NCBI RefSeq assembly: GCF_022760755.1
Contig: NZ_JAIVFP010000001.1
Span: 1,282,001-1,346,000, forward strand
Direction of reading: 5' to 3'
Source of the DNA: Candidatus Rhodoblastus alkanivorans
GTDB lineage: Bacteria; Pseudomonadota; Alphaproteobacteria; Rhizobiales; Beijerinckiaceae
Length of the DNA: 64,000 nucleotides
Shown here: positions 23,981 to 33,711 of the stretch, piece by piece
Layout: every line of letters starts with the position of its first letter
Position numbering within the stretch: position 1 is the first letter of the stretch
Program-made: the position numbers and the translations under genes
Notes under the pieces: generated by a model
Databases searched by the model: none
Told to the model about the DNA's origin: nothing
What the model saw: the letters and a program-made list of their open reading frames with translations, nothing else

Positions 23981-24501
23981 AGGCTTTCGGCGGGGGGCTG
24001 AAACGCCGAACGTGACTGACTGGACGAACGGCGGCGTCAAAACACTTTCTACAACAGTTTCGAACGATGCTGCCGCCCTAAAAAAAAGACCCCCGACGCG
24101 CAGGGCCGCCGGGGCAGGTCTAGTCATAGGGAGGAATAATAATCATTTGCTCTCGCTTTCGACTCAACGTCGAGCGCGATTGCGAGAGGTTGCAGAATAC
24201 ACACTTCCAAAGTTCGCGAAGAATCGGACTCCCTGCCGTGCCGCGTTCTTCACTTCCCCACGCTGCGAGGACAACTATTTAATATCACAAAAACACCAAT
24301 CCGTAATTCTAATTCAGTCACGATATTTGGTATTACGAGGCGCTGTTGCATATTTGCCGTTGCAACGTTCAAGCTTGACCGGAGGCTGAACCTTAAATGG
24401 AATTCTAAGTGAGGCTCAATCCTTCGCTTGGCGATCATTGGTCGGCTGGCCCGTCAGCGCGGCGCTGGCATTCGCCGAACACGGCGATTCCGCCTCTTTC
24501 G
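23981..24501. other. Non-coding gap
   Basis: No supported gene; the longest frame (24012-24389) has no protein-like pattern. An A-run followed by a GC-rich imperfect hairpin near 24080-24120 could end transcription of the coiled-coil gene. Confidence 0.45.
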
Positions 24502-24819
24502 CTAACCGGCGGGCGCCCGGCGCGCATTTGGGTGAGCCACCAGAAACATTCTCAGCACGACCAACGCATCCGAAGCTTTGTCGCGCACACCAAGATCGAG
24601 AAAGCCACGCAGATCGACGATGATCATCTGGCGCACATTCACAGCGCCCCGATGGATGTTCAGCAGATAACTCGCGAGCAATGCGGTATGTCGTTTGGAC
24701 ACGGCGACGTCCGTCGCTACTTCGTCAGGCGCAAGACCCGCGAATTCGGCGCACTCCCGCATGGAAATCACGATATTCACTCCCGGCGTGACCCACATTC
24801 TTTGGATTTTTTTCGCCAT
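24502..24819 (-). CDS. Hypothetical protein
   Basis: A 105-residue soluble protein beginning MAKKIQRMWVTPGVNIVISMRECAEFAGLAPDEVATDVAVSKRHTALLASYLL. The segment REC.EFAGLAPDE is followed by an acidic/basic helix, a pattern seen in small regulatory proteins, but no family is recognised. ATG 24819 is the most protein-like start. It may be co-transcribed with other minus-strand island genes. Confidence 0.55.
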   Translation of the reverse strand: MAKKIQRMWVTPGVNIVISMRECAEFAGLAPDEVATDVAVSKRHTALLASYLLNIHRGAVNVRQMIIVDLRGFLDLGVRDKASDALVVLRMFLVAHPNARRAPAG

Positions 24820-24891
24820 ATAGCGGGTTGCTGAAAAGGATTTTTGACACCCCCGACGTCGTAAAGTCCGACCACCGTTCAGAAGTTGACA

Positions 24892-24944
24892 TTTCCGAGA
24901 AAGCAAAGACGGCGCCAATCGCCCGGATCAAGGCGTGAATCGAC
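24892..24944 (+). pseudogene. Decayed copy of the coiled-coil gene
   Basis: ISEKAKTAPIARIKA followed by an in-frame TGA matches ISENEKTATINRIKG of the gene at 23774-23980, and the DNA is clearly similar over about 53 bp. Only this fragment remains. Confidence 0.6.
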
Positions 24945-24998
24945 GCCAGCCATCGTTCGGTTTCACCCGCTGGCGGGATCGTTTACCGCCTTAACCGC

Positions 24999-25448
24999 TT
25001 ATGCAGGCTTCCGGGCGACCTTGGACGGCTTTTCAGCCACGACTGCGGCCTTACCCCTGCGCTGCTGGCCGAGTCCCATGGACTTCGCCAATGCCGACCT
25101 TTGCGCCGCATAGTTCGGCGCCACCATTGGGTAGTCAGGCGCCAAGCCCCATTTCTCGCGATACTGCTCAGGCGTCATATCGTGATCGGTGCTCAGATGT
25201 CGTTTCAAGGATTTGAATTTCTTGCCGTCTTCCAAACAGACGATGAAATCAGGAAAAACTGATTTTTTTATCGGAACCGCTGGTTTGGGGGCCTCGGCCA
25301 CCACCGGATCGGCGCCAGCGGAAATACGAACAAGAGCGCCATGGACTTCGGCGATCAGGCCCGGAAGATCAGCCGGAGGAACGGCATTTTTGCTCACATA
25401 CGCCGAGATAATGACGGCGGCGAGTTCAATCTCGTTGGATTCGGCCAC
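24999..25448 (-). CDS. Ros/MucR-family zinc-finger regulator
   Basis: A 149-residue regulator. The N-terminal helical domain ([32 protein letters not shown]) is the MucR oligomerisation region. The C2H2-like finger follows in [57 protein letters not shown]. The usual second Cys is replaced by Asp (CxxD), as in the MucR subgroup. These proteins are H-NS-like silencers of AT-rich horizontally acquired genes, which suits its location in the island. Confidence 0.93.
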   Translation of the reverse strand: MAESNEIELAAVIISAYVSKNAVPPADLPGLIAEVHGALVRISAGADPVVAEAPKPAVPIKKSVFPDFIVCLEDGKKFKSLKRHLSTDHDMTPEQYREKWGLAPDYPMVAPNYAAQRSALAKSMGLGQQRRGKAAVVAEKPSKVARKPA

Positions 25449-25591
25449 TTGGTCCTCATGGATTTCAGTTGTTTGGCTCCAATCGGAGCTTGTATAGAAG
25501 CAATCAGAATGCGCAAACGAAAGCGCCTATTCGTCCGATATCGGCTATAATCAAGTTTTCTTCAATGAACGCTTAGAACCCGACTCGAATT

Positions 25592-26368
25592 TCAATTCTG
25601 ACTGGCTTTTGCCCTCGCCAGCCTTCGCATGAGAAGGAAAGCCAGGGCCAATTGCAGCCACGCGAGGGCGGATTCGATGGTCGCCTCGAAGTCTTTTGAC
25701 AGACGGCGCGCGCGATTGATCCAACCGAGCGTCCTTTCGACGACCCAGCGTTTCGGCAGCACCGTAAATCCTTTCACCTCTTTATCGGTTCGCTTGACGA
25801 CGGTGATGGAAATGCGGCTCGCCTCGAAGGCTGCGCGCTTGGCTTCATCACCCTGATAACCCCCGTCGACGAAGGACATTTTCACCCACGGGCTCTTGCG
25901 ATGCACGGCCTTCAGCAACGGCGCGAGAGCGTCGCGGTCCTGCACGTCGGCGGTCGTGATCTGGCATTCGATGGGCAGACCGATCGTGTCGACGGCGAGA
26001 TGGCGCTTGCGCCCCTTGACCTTCTTGCCCGCATCGAAACCACGGGGGCCGCCGGCTTCCGTCGTCTTGACAGATTGGCTGTCGACGACGACAGCCGTCG
26101 GCGCGGCCTCACGGCTTTCCGCTTCGCGGGCGTCCATCACGAGAACGCTGATGATTTGCGCCCACACGCCGCTGTCGCGCCACGCGTAGAAGCGGTTTTG
26201 CACGGTCGTGAACGGCGGAAAATCCTTCGGCAGATATCGCCATGGGCAGCCGCAGCGGATCAAATAAAACAAGGCGTTGAGAATGATCTGGGCATCTGTC
26301 GGCTTGCGTCCGCGCCGTTTGGGCGGCGGCAACAGCGGCGAAATCAGCGCCAGTTCGGCCTCCGACAT
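25592..26368 (-). CDS. IS5-family (IS1031-type) transposase
   Basis: 258 residues from ATG 26368 (MSEAELALISPLLPPPKRRGRKP). The N-terminal DUF4096-like part contains RCGCPWRYLPKDFPPFTTVQNRFYAWRDSGVW. Catalytic residues are Asp in VVVDSQSVKTTEAGG, Asp in FVDGGYQGDEAK and Glu in WVVERTLGWINRARRL. The catalytic domain is complete. Upstream, only 36 bp separate it from the IS2-group element, which probably removed or displaced its 5' terminal repeat; I could not identify its inverted repeats. Confidence 0.9.
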   Translation of the reverse strand: MSEAELALISPLLPPPKRRGRKPTDAQIILNALFYLIRCGCPWRYLPKDFPPFTTVQNRFYAWRDSGVWAQIISVLVMDAREAESREAAPTAVVVDSQSVKTTEAGGPRGFDAGKKVKGRKRHLAVDTIGLPIECQITTADVQDRDALAPLLKAVHRKSPWVKMSFVDGGYQGDEAKRAAFEASRISITVVKRTDKEVKGFTVLPKRWVVERTLGWINRARRLSKDFEATIESALAWLQLALAFLLMRRLARAKASQN

Positions 26369-26468
26369 ATCGCTTGAATAGCGCGCCCGAATGACTTCAT
26401 GAAATAGCCCCGTAAGTCGCCGGACAGGCACTCCCACTTCGCTAAGAGGTAGGAGTAATGTGGTGTTT

Positions 26469-26873
26469 ATGACTGGTGACAATCCGAAGAGTGAGGTCCT
26501 GCCGGGCCGAGAACGACGGCGTCGGCGCACGTCGGCGGAGAAATTGGCGATCATTGCCGAGACGATGGAGCCGGGCATGACGGTTAGCCTTGTCGCGCGC
26601 CGTCACGGCATCGCCCCCAATCAGCTGTTCACCTGGCGGCGGCTGGCGAACCAAGGCGCCCTGACCGCGACGCAGGCCGAGGAGGACGTCGTTCCGGCGT
26701 CCGCCTACAGGGCTTTGGTCGACCAGGTGCGCGAACTGCAGCGCCTGCTCGGCAAGAAGTCGATGGAGGCCGAAATCCTCAAAGAGGCGCTTGAAGTCGC
26801 CGTAGGCTCAAAAAAACGGATGTTGCGGTCGTTGTCGCTGCCGACGCTCAATCCACGGGACGGTTCGCGATGA
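26469..26873 (+). CDS. IS2-group transposase OrfA
   Basis: A 134-residue DNA-binding subunit starting [24 protein letters not shown] in [38 protein letters not shown], then the zipper [29 protein letters not shown]. It overlaps OrfB by 4 bp. Confidence 0.92.
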   Translation: MTGDNPKSEVLPGRERRRRRTSAEKLAIIAETMEPGMTVSLVARRHGIAPNQLFTWRRLANQGALTATQAEEDVVPASAYRALVDQVRELQRLLGKKSMEAEILKEALEVAVGSKKRMLRSLSLPTLNPRDGSR

Positions 26874-27727
26874 AGGCCGTCTGCGAAACCCTCGGCGTCG
26901 CCCGCTCGAATGTCGCCGCGCGCATTGCCGGCGGCGCGGCCAAACGCATGGGCCGACCGCCCCTGCCGGAAGACGATCTGCTCTGCGAGATCAAGGGGAT
27001 CATCGCCGAACAGCCGTCCTGGGGCTACGCCCGCGTGTGGGCCGACCTGCGCCGCAAAAGACGCGCCGAGGGCGCGGCGCCGGTCAACCGCAAGCGGGTT
27101 TATCGGGTGATGAGGGCGCACGGCCTGTTGCTTCAACGTCATGCCGGCGGCGGCGAAAACCGCCGGCATGACGGCAAGATCGCCGTTCTGCGCTCCAACC
27201 TGCGTTGGTGTTCCGACGGCTTCGAGATCGCTTGCGACAATGCCGAAAAAGTCCGCGTCGCCTTCGCGCTTGATTGCTGCGACCGGGAAGCCCTCGGCCA
27301 TGTCGCCACGACGGCGGGCGTCAAGGGCGAGGACATCCGCGACCTGATGGTCAGCGCCGTCGAATATCGCTTTGGCCCGGTCAATCGCCTGCCCAGCCCG
27401 ATCGAATGGCTGACCGACAACGGGTCTTGCTACATCGCTGGCGACACGAAACATTTTGCCCGCGAAATCGGCCTTGAGCCGCTGACCACGCCGGTCGAAA
27501 GCCCCCAATCGAATGGAATGGCCGAAGCCTTCGTCCGCACGATCAAACGCGATTACGCGCGCGTGTCGCCACTGCCGGACGCCGAAACCGTGATCCGCTT
27601 GCTGCCGTCGTGGTTCGAGCATTACAACACACGCCATCCGCATCGCGCGCTTGGCTATCGTTCACCCCGCGAGTTCATCGCGGATCGCTTGGCCGCCGAA
27701 GCCGGAGAGTGTCTGTCCGAAACTTAA
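26870..27727 (+). CDS. IS2-group transposase OrfB
   Basis: A 285-residue DDE transposase. Catalytic residues are Asp in [13 protein letters not shown], Asp in [14 protein letters not shown] and Glu in [16 protein letters not shown], followed by [25 protein letters not shown]. The stop codon lies within the right terminal repeat. It appears intact. Confidence 0.93.
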   Translation: MKAVCETLGVARSNVAARIAGGAAKRMGRPPLPEDDLLCEIKGIIAEQPSWGYARVWADLRRKRRAEGAAPVNRKRVYRVMRAHGLLLQRHAGGGENRRHDGKIAVLRSNLRWCSDGFEIACDNAEKVRVAFALDCCDREALGHVATTAGVKGEDIRDLMVSAVEYRFGPVNRLPSPIEWLTDNGSCYIAGDTKHFAREIGLEPLTTPVESPQSNGMAEAFVRTIKRDYARVSPLPDAETVIRLLPSWFEHYNTRHPHRALGYRSPREFIADRLAAEAGECLSET

Positions 27728-28545
27728 GGGGCTACAACAGTTGGTGCGGCGAATGGCAGACGGACATCAGTTTGAATAATATCGCAATAGGTTATACCAA
27801 AGAAAAAATAGGATACGGTCAAGCAAATTCCGAAAATAGCTATCGGTAGAGACCACGATGCGTTTTCTAAATTTGTGCTCGTCGAAGTTGCGACTGAGCT
27901 TTCGTCGCGCGTTAATAACGCGAGAAGGGCGCCAACTACCAATGTCAACATCAGCATGGCAGTTATAACCTGAAAAAATGATATAAGCTCAGAAAGCATT
28001 GAATTCGGCGTGTATTTTCCGTAGCCAATTGTTGTCATTGTGCTGTAACTCACGTTAAATGCCTGACTCGCCGATGAAATATGGTCGCTAAATTGGCACG
28101 ACGACGTAAGTGCAATTTGAAAATATATAACTGAAAACCACATGATAAGCTCGACGTAATTAAAAATGATGCCGATCAATATCCTCCTGATCCTCCAAAA
28201 TGGCTCTTTGTTCAATTCGATATCGCCCCGAAAAATAAAGAAAACACCGGTCTTCAATATCATAATAAGCAAATCGATTGCTCTGTATAAACCGAGCGAC
28301 GCCATCAGTCTTGTGATCAAACTCTGTTGTGTCGGTTCCCATCGATATAAAATAAAAAAACAAAGCAAAGATAGCGTTAGCATGCCTGTTATAAATATGT
28401 CCCTGTTGGTTTGTTGCTTGTATGGCGTGTTATTATTTGTGAGACGCAATGGCGGTATTGCGAGAATAGAAAGGTGCTTGACCCATAAGTTGCCAAACTT
28501 GTACAAAAATCTAAGAATGAAGCTATCGCCATAAAGTTTATTCAT
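27724..28545 (-). CDS. Two-TM-type potassium channel protein, C-terminus altered by an IS
   Basis: A 273-residue membrane protein. After N-terminal hydrophobic segments it has a pore helix with the K+ selectivity filter TTIGYGKYTP (about residues 174-183) and a following membrane helix (FFQVITAMLMLTLVVGALLALL), typical of ion-channel domains. Another hydrophobic stretch follows near the C-terminus. The last residues (VVAP) and the stop codon come from the IS2-group terminal repeat, so the native end is missing. The gene is markedly AT-rich compared with the chromosome, pointing to distant acquisition. Confidence 0.82.
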   Translation of the reverse strand: MNKLYGDSFILRFLYKFGNLWVKHLSILAIPPLRLTNNNTPYKQQTNRDIFITGMLTLSLLCFFILYRWEPTQQSLITRLMASLGLYRAIDLLIMILKTGVFFIFRGDIELNKEPFWRIRRILIGIIFNYVELIMWFSVIYFQIALTSSCQFSDHISSASQAFNVSYSTMTTIGYGKYTPNSMLSELISFFQVITAMLMLTLVVGALLALLTRDESSVATSTSTNLENASWSLPIAIFGICLTVSYFFFGITYCDIIQTDVRLPFAAPTVVAP

Positions 28546-28941
28546 CGCATGGCCCTCTCGGCGTCGCCGCGTTTTGCGGAAATAGGCGCAGGCAAATTGA
28601 CGGCGTCGGCACCCCGACCACTATCCGCGCATCGTTCTTCAGATGAGGCGGATGCAGTTTGCACCATGCAGGATGTCCAAATGGGACGCTGATCACAATC
28701 ATCGATAACGCTGAAACGGTGATCGATTCTCGGAATAAATCCGACTTTCGGGTTCAGCGAATTACGCCGTCTTTCCCACCACGTCAGCGGAGGAAAGTTC
28801 CGCTATCTATGCCAGCCGTGTCCCAGCCTTAGACAAGGGCAAGTTTATCGCCAGCTTTGTCAATTTTGACGATGGTGTCATGTGCGTCAGCGACCCCCTT
28901 CGTGTTATCAATCCGCTGCTCAACGTTTCAGGGTTTCGCCC
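28546..28941. other. Non-coding gap upstream of the channel gene
   Basis: No gene supported. Composition returns from AT-rich to GC-rich across this stretch. It should contain the channel promoter on the minus strand and the promoter of the small gene at 28942. Confidence 0.4.
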
Positions 28942-29199
28942 ATGCCCAACCCAAAGCTCATCGACTCTCCGCTTTCGCGTGTCGTTGAAGAAGACGGCGA
29001 GCGCGTCGAGATTTTGATTTATCGTATTGAAGGCGCGGAATGGACGCTTGAGATCGTCGCCGCCGACGGATGCTCCACAGTTTGGGAGGAGCCGTTTGAA
29101 TCTGACGGGGAGGCGCTTGCTGAGGCCGTGAGCGCCATTCAGCAGGAAGGGATCAAGAGTTTTTTGGAAGGCGGGGTGGAGAAGGGCGCGCTGCACTAG
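28942..29199 (+). CDS. Small hypothetical protein
   Basis: An 85-residue soluble protein (MPNPKLIDSPLSRVVEEDGERVEILIYRIEGAEWTLEIVAADGCSTVWEEPFESDGEALAEAVSAIQQEGIKSFLEG). The alternation fits a three-strand sheet followed by one helix. It resembles short conserved proteins of rhizobial mobile regions but no named family is recognised. Last gene before the right att site. Confidence 0.7.
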   Translation: MPNPKLIDSPLSRVVEEDGERVEILIYRIEGAEWTLEIVAADGCSTVWEEPFESDGEALAEAVSAIQQEGIKSFLEGGVEKGALH

Positions 29200-29210
29200 A
29201 TGGTGATGAT

Positions 29211-29237
29211 TGTCCCTAAAGACTGTCCCTACCGTCC
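29211..29237. repeat. GTCCCTA-type direct repeats near the right end
   Basis: TGTCCCTAA, CTGTCCCTA and CCGTCCCTA occur in 27 bp. They match the cluster at 15371-15417 beside the left att core, in the same sequence orientation. Confidence 0.55.
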
Positions 29238-29275
29238 CTAAAATATCAGAAAAATCGTTTATTTTCAATAATGAA

Positions 29276-29320
29276 GCCGCATTTCGAGTGCGGTGCTTTC
29301 AACCACTCAGCCACCTCTCC
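29276..29320 (-). pseudogene. 5' half of a tRNA-Ser(CGA) gene with the right attachment core
   Basis: Read on the minus strand this is the acceptor 5' strand, D-arm (GCTGAGTGGTTGAAAGC) and anticodon stem-loop of tRNA-Ser, ending abruptly where the variable arm should begin. The anticodon part (29276-29296) is identical to 15282-15302; the D-arm differs. It is the original chromosomal 5' half, cut off by insertion of the island. Confidence 0.85.
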
Positions 29321-29684
29321 ATCCGGGGCGCATTGGCGGGCATGGCCCGTTGTGTGGCGAAGCGGCGCAATATCAGGCCGCGCGCCAACGCGCAAGCGCC
29401 ATTGCGCAAAATGCGGAATTTGTCGGCTGCTTCATGCGCGAAGGATATCGGCGCTTGACTTGGCTGCGCGCGCGGCTTAGGAAACCCAACGGTTTGTCGT
29501 GGCTCGTTGCCGCGACATTTGCGTTTTTCAGCCCCGCTGAATTTTTCAGCCAGGCTGATCTTCGCCCGCAACCGGATCCCCCAGGCCGAAACGGCCGCAG
29601 GGGTCCTATCCACCACCCGGTTCAACTGCAAAGAAGCCGGCCGCGTCCTTGGGCGCAGAGCCGGATCGAACACGAGGAAGAACG
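29321..29684. other. Region between the island and rplU
   Basis: No gene supported. It should hold the rplU promoter and, on the minus strand, the original promoter of the split tRNA-Ser. GAGGAAG before 29685 is the rplU ribosome site. Confidence 0.5.
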
Positions 29685-29996
29685 ATGTTCGCAGTCATCA
29701 AAACCGGCGGCAAGCAATATCGCGTCGCCGCCGATGAGCAGATCACCGTCATGTCGCTTGCCGGCGCAGCCGGCGAGGCCGTGACCTTTTCCGACGTCCT
29801 GATGGTCGAGAAGGACGGCGCCGCCCAGATCGGCGCGCCTTTCGTCGCCGGCGCCTCCGTCAAGGGCGAGATCGTCGAGCAGGCCCGCGGCCCGAAGGTC
29901 ATTTCCTTCAAGAAGCGCCGCCGCAAGAATTCCAAGCGCAAGCGCGGCCACCGTCAGGACCTGACGATCGTGCGCATCACCGAAGTCGTCGCCTGA
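29685..29996 (+). CDS. rplU: 50S ribosomal protein L21
   Basis: A 103-residue ribosomal protein of the large subunit. It starts [15 protein letters not shown] and contains [28 protein letters not shown], the diagnostic C-terminal basic motif. GAGGAAG precedes ATG 29685; an upstream ATG at 29649 lacks a ribosome site. It is followed 71 bp later by rpmA, the universal pairing, and starts the conserved rplU-rpmA-obgE-proB block. Confidence 0.98.
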   Translation: MFAVIKTGGKQYRVAADEQITVMSLAGAAGEAVTFSDVLMVEKDGAAQIGAPFVAGASVKGEIVEQARGPKVISFKKRRRKNSKRKRGHRQDLTIVRITEVVA

Positions 29997-30067
29997 CCGG
30001 TTCGCGATTCAAGCATTGATTCACGGCCGCGTCGGACGCGGCGAGAGAAGAGTTTCGGAGCAGGAAA

Positions 30068-30340
30068 ATGGCTCACAAGAAAGCAGGCGGTTCGTCCCGC
30101 AACGGGCGCGACTCGGAAGGCCGGCGCCTTGGCGTGAAGAAATTCGGCGGAGAGAGCGTGGTCGCCGGCAACATCCTCGTCCGTCAGCGCGGGACCAAAT
30201 GGCATCCCGGCGCCAATGTCGGCATTGGCAAGGACCATACCTTGTTCGCCCTCGTAGACGGCAAGGTATTGTTCAAGACCCAAGGGGCCCGTTCCGTGAT
30301 TACGGTAACTCCGGCCCCGGCGGCCGCGGCCGCGGAATAA
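30068..30340 (+). CDS. rpmA: 50S ribosomal protein L27
   Basis: A 90-residue protein with the N-terminal [29 protein letters not shown] that reaches the peptidyl-transferase centre, then [21 protein letters not shown]. There is no cleavable N-terminal extension of the Firmicute type. GGAGCAGGAAA lies upstream. Second gene of the ribosomal operon. GAGGTC/GACCTC around a T-rich loop just after the stop (30343-30367) may attenuate read-through. Confidence 0.98.
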   Translation: MAHKKAGGSSRNGRDSEGRRLGVKKFGGESVVAGNILVRQRGTKWHPGANVGIGKDHTLFALVDGKVLFKTQGARSVITVTPAPAAAAAE

Positions 30341-30557
30341 CAGAGGTCGCGATTTTTTCGGGACCTCGCGAGGCGCATGCCCCCGATTGGTTCCGAAAGC
30401 CTTTGTTTCCAAGTCCGGCGGGCGCGCCGGGGAAACGACAAATGGCCACGTTCTGGCGAGAAGAAGGCCATATTCTTCCGTCAGGAATAACTTCCGGAGC
30501 CAGTTGCTGAAGGGGGAACGGCGCGTTTCCCCTTTTTGCTTTGACCGGAGCCTTTGC

Positions 30558-31169
30558 ATGTTTCCCGATATCGCCCGTGACGACGTCTTCCGATTGGAAA
30601 CCCGGCGGCTGTGGCTGCGCTGGCCGCGCGCATCGGACGCGCCAGCCATCGCCGCATTGGCGGGAGACTGGGATGTCGCCCGCTGGACCGCCTCCATCCC
30701 GCATCCCTATACCGAGGATGACGCCCTGCGCTGCATCATCGCGGCGCGAGCCTGCAATGCGCGCGGCGCGGCGCTGCGCCTGGCGCTGACCCTGAAAACC
30801 TTTCCGCGCAAGATCGTCGGCATCGTCGGGATGGATCCATGCGAATATGGTCTGCGGCTCGGCTTCTGGCTGGGCCGGCCCTATTGGGGGCGCGGCCTGA
30901 TGGGCGAGGCTTTGGAGGCTGTGACCGACGCCTTGTTCCGAATCACCGAGGCGGAGAAAGTGTCGGCGCTGGTCCTTGCCGAAAACACCGCCGCCCGGGC
31001 CATGCTCGAAAAATGCGGCTTTGCCGTAACGGATTGTCTTGATGGCGGACCAGGCCGGCACGGCGACAGCCCGACGCTGGGAATGGTCCTGCCGCGTAAC
31101 GAATGGCATGCGCCCCGCCGCGCGACCGGCTTGCAGCCCGCGCTCGCCTTCGGTAGAGGCTTGTCCTAG
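30558..31169 (+). CDS. GNAT-family N-acetyltransferase (RimJ/RimL-like)
   Basis: A 203-residue acetyltransferase. It opens with LETRRLWLRWPRASDAPAIAALAGDWDVARWTASIPHPYTEDDA, the RimJ/RimL pattern, and has an acetyl-CoA-binding motif A with RPYWGRGLMGEAL and motif B ENTAARAMLEKCGFAV. The acceptor is unknown; RimJ/L relatives modify ribosomal proteins or small molecules. ATG 30558 is placed at the domain start. A GNAT gene in this position between rpmA and obgE is common in Hyphomicrobiales. Confidence 0.9.
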   Translation: MFPDIARDDVFRLETRRLWLRWPRASDAPAIAALAGDWDVARWTASIPHPYTEDDALRCIIAARACNARGAALRLALTLKTFPRKIVGIVGMDPCEYGLRLGFWLGRPYWGRGLMGEALEAVTDALFRITEAEKVSALVLAENTAARAMLEKCGFAVTDCLDGGPGRHGDSPTLGMVLPRNEWHAPRRATGLQPALAFGRGLS

Positions 31170-31186
31170 GATAAAATAGGAAATTA

Positions 31187-32297
<1,111 letters not shown>

Positions 32298-32421
32298 GGT
32301 GGGAAACTGAAAGATTTCGCTTCGGCCGCGCGCTCTCCACATTGCGCTCTTCTCCCTCGCCGCGCATGGGGAGGGGAGGTGTCGCGCCTTTCCTATGTCG
32401 AACTAGACTTCCGGATAAAAA

Positions 32422-33555
32422 ATGGATCTGCCCCGCCTCGACCAATTCAAGCGCATCGTCGTCAAGGTCGGCTCTTCGCTGCTGGTGGATCGCGCGCGCG
32501 GCGTGGTGAAGCGCGAATGGCTTGAGGGCCTCGCCGACGACCTCGCCGCCTTGCACCGGCGCGGCGCGGATGTGCTCGTCGTTTCCTCCGGCGCCGTGGC
32601 CCTGGGCCGTTCCGTGCTCGGCCTGCCGTCCGGCCCGCTGAAGCTTGAGGATTCGCAGGCCTCCGCCGCGGTCGGCCAGATCGCGCTGTCGCGCATCTGG
32701 GCCGAGGCTCTGGCCGAGCGCAAGATCGTGGCGGGCCAGATTCTGGTGACCTTCGGCGACACCGAGGAGCGCCGCCGCTATCTCAACGCCCGCGAGACCT
32801 TGGCGCGGCTGATGGCCATGCGCGCCGTGCCGGTGATCAACGAGAACGACACGGTGGCGACCAGCGAAATCCGCTATGGCGACAACGATCGCCTCGCCGC
32901 GCGCGTCGCCACCATGGCCTCGGCCGATCTGCTCATCCTGCTGTCGGACGTCGCCGGTCTTTATGACGCGCCGCCCGCGCAAAATCCCCTTGCGCGGCTT
33001 ATTCCCGTGGTGCCGCGCATTTCCGCCGAGATCGAGGCCATGGCGGGGGGCGCGGCTTCCGAGCTTTCGCGCGGCGGCATGACCACGAAAATCGAGGCGG
33101 GCAAGATCGCGACCGCCGGCGGCGCCCATATGGCGATCGCCGACGGCCAGAAAGCCAATCCGGTGGCGCGCATTGCAAAGGGCGAGCCCTGCACCTGGTT
33201 TCTCACGCCTTCGACGCCTGTCACCGCGCGAAAAAAATGGATCGCGGGGTCGCTCGCGCCGCAGGGCGTTTTGACCATCGACGCTGGCGCCGCCCGCGCC
33301 ATCATTGCCGGCGCAAGCCTGTTGCCGGCGGGCGTAAGGGCGGTTGAGGGCGATTTCGCGCGCGGCGATTGCGTGATCATCCGCAACAGCCAGGGCGGCG
33401 AGATCGGCCGCGGCCTCGTCGGCTATGACGCCGTTCGCGCGGCGCGGATCATCGGCCGCAACTCCCGCGATATCGCCGCGATCCTCGGGACGGAAGGGCG
33501 GGTGGAGATGATCCACCGCGACGACATGGCGCTCGCTGGCGATGGTTCCGTTTAG
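32422..33555 (+). CDS. proB: Glutamate 5-kinase
   Basis: First enzyme of proline synthesis, phosphorylating glutamate. 377 residues: an amino-acid kinase domain ([83 protein letters not shown]) and a C-terminal PUA domain (from about residue 280). proA, the next pathway enzyme, is not adjacent as usual but lies 3.9 kb on, separated by a carbamoyltransferase and an inverted mgtE. Confidence 0.98.
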   Translation: MDLPRLDQFKRIVVKVGSSLLVDRARGVVKREWLEGLADDLAALHRRGADVLVVSSGAVALGRSVLGLPSGPLKLEDSQASAAVGQIALSRIWAEALAERKIVAGQILVTFGDTEERRRYLNARETLARLMAMRAVPVINENDTVATSEIRYGDNDRLAARVATMASADLLILLSDVAGLYDAPPAQNPLARLIPVVPRISAEIEAMAGGAASELSRGGMTTKIEAGKIATAGGAHMAIADGQKANPVARIAKGEPCTWFLTPSTPVTARKKWIAGSLAPQGVLTIDAGAARAIIAGASLLPAGVRAVEGDFARGDCVIIRNSQGGEIGRGLVGYDAVRAARIIGRNSRDIAAILGTEGRVEMIHRDDMALAGDGSV

Positions 33556-33711
33556 GCTGAGGCGGAGCGTCCGGCCGGCTTTCCCGTCCGGAAATCCGCC
33601 ATAAGCTCGAACGATAGTGTTAAACGAAGCAGACGCGGCGACGTTGAGACCTCAACGGCGGCGCCCGATGGGCGCCATTGCCGCAATCGCCGGTCTTGTC
33701 TGGGGGGTTCC

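Larger units (their letters stand above)
26405..27734 (+). mobile_element. IS3-family IS2-group insertion sequence
   Basis: 1330 bp, the usual IS2-group size. The left end TAGCCCCGTAAGTCGCCGGAC matches the complement of the right end (TAGCCCCTTAAGTTTCGGAC) apart from four differences and one gap. No matching 5-bp target duplication is visible, so the flanks have been rearranged. The right end supplies the stop codon of the neighbouring K+ channel frame. Confidence 0.85.
15282..29296. mobile_element. Degenerate 14-kb genomic island in tRNA-Ser
   Basis: Bounded by two identical 21-bp direct repeats covering the tRNA-Ser anticodon stem-loop, at 15282-15302 and 29276-29296. Next to the left end is the stub of a phage-type integrase gene. 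Clusters of GTCCCTA repeats lie just inside both ends. Contents are accessory genes, four IS elements or remnants and AT-richer stretches; chromosomal housekeeping genes resume to the right. The broken integrase indicates the island is no longer mobile by itself. Confidence 0.8.

Noticed and set aside
24012-24389. A 125-codon + strand frame
   Set aside because: Composition changes along its length and there is no conserved-looking core.
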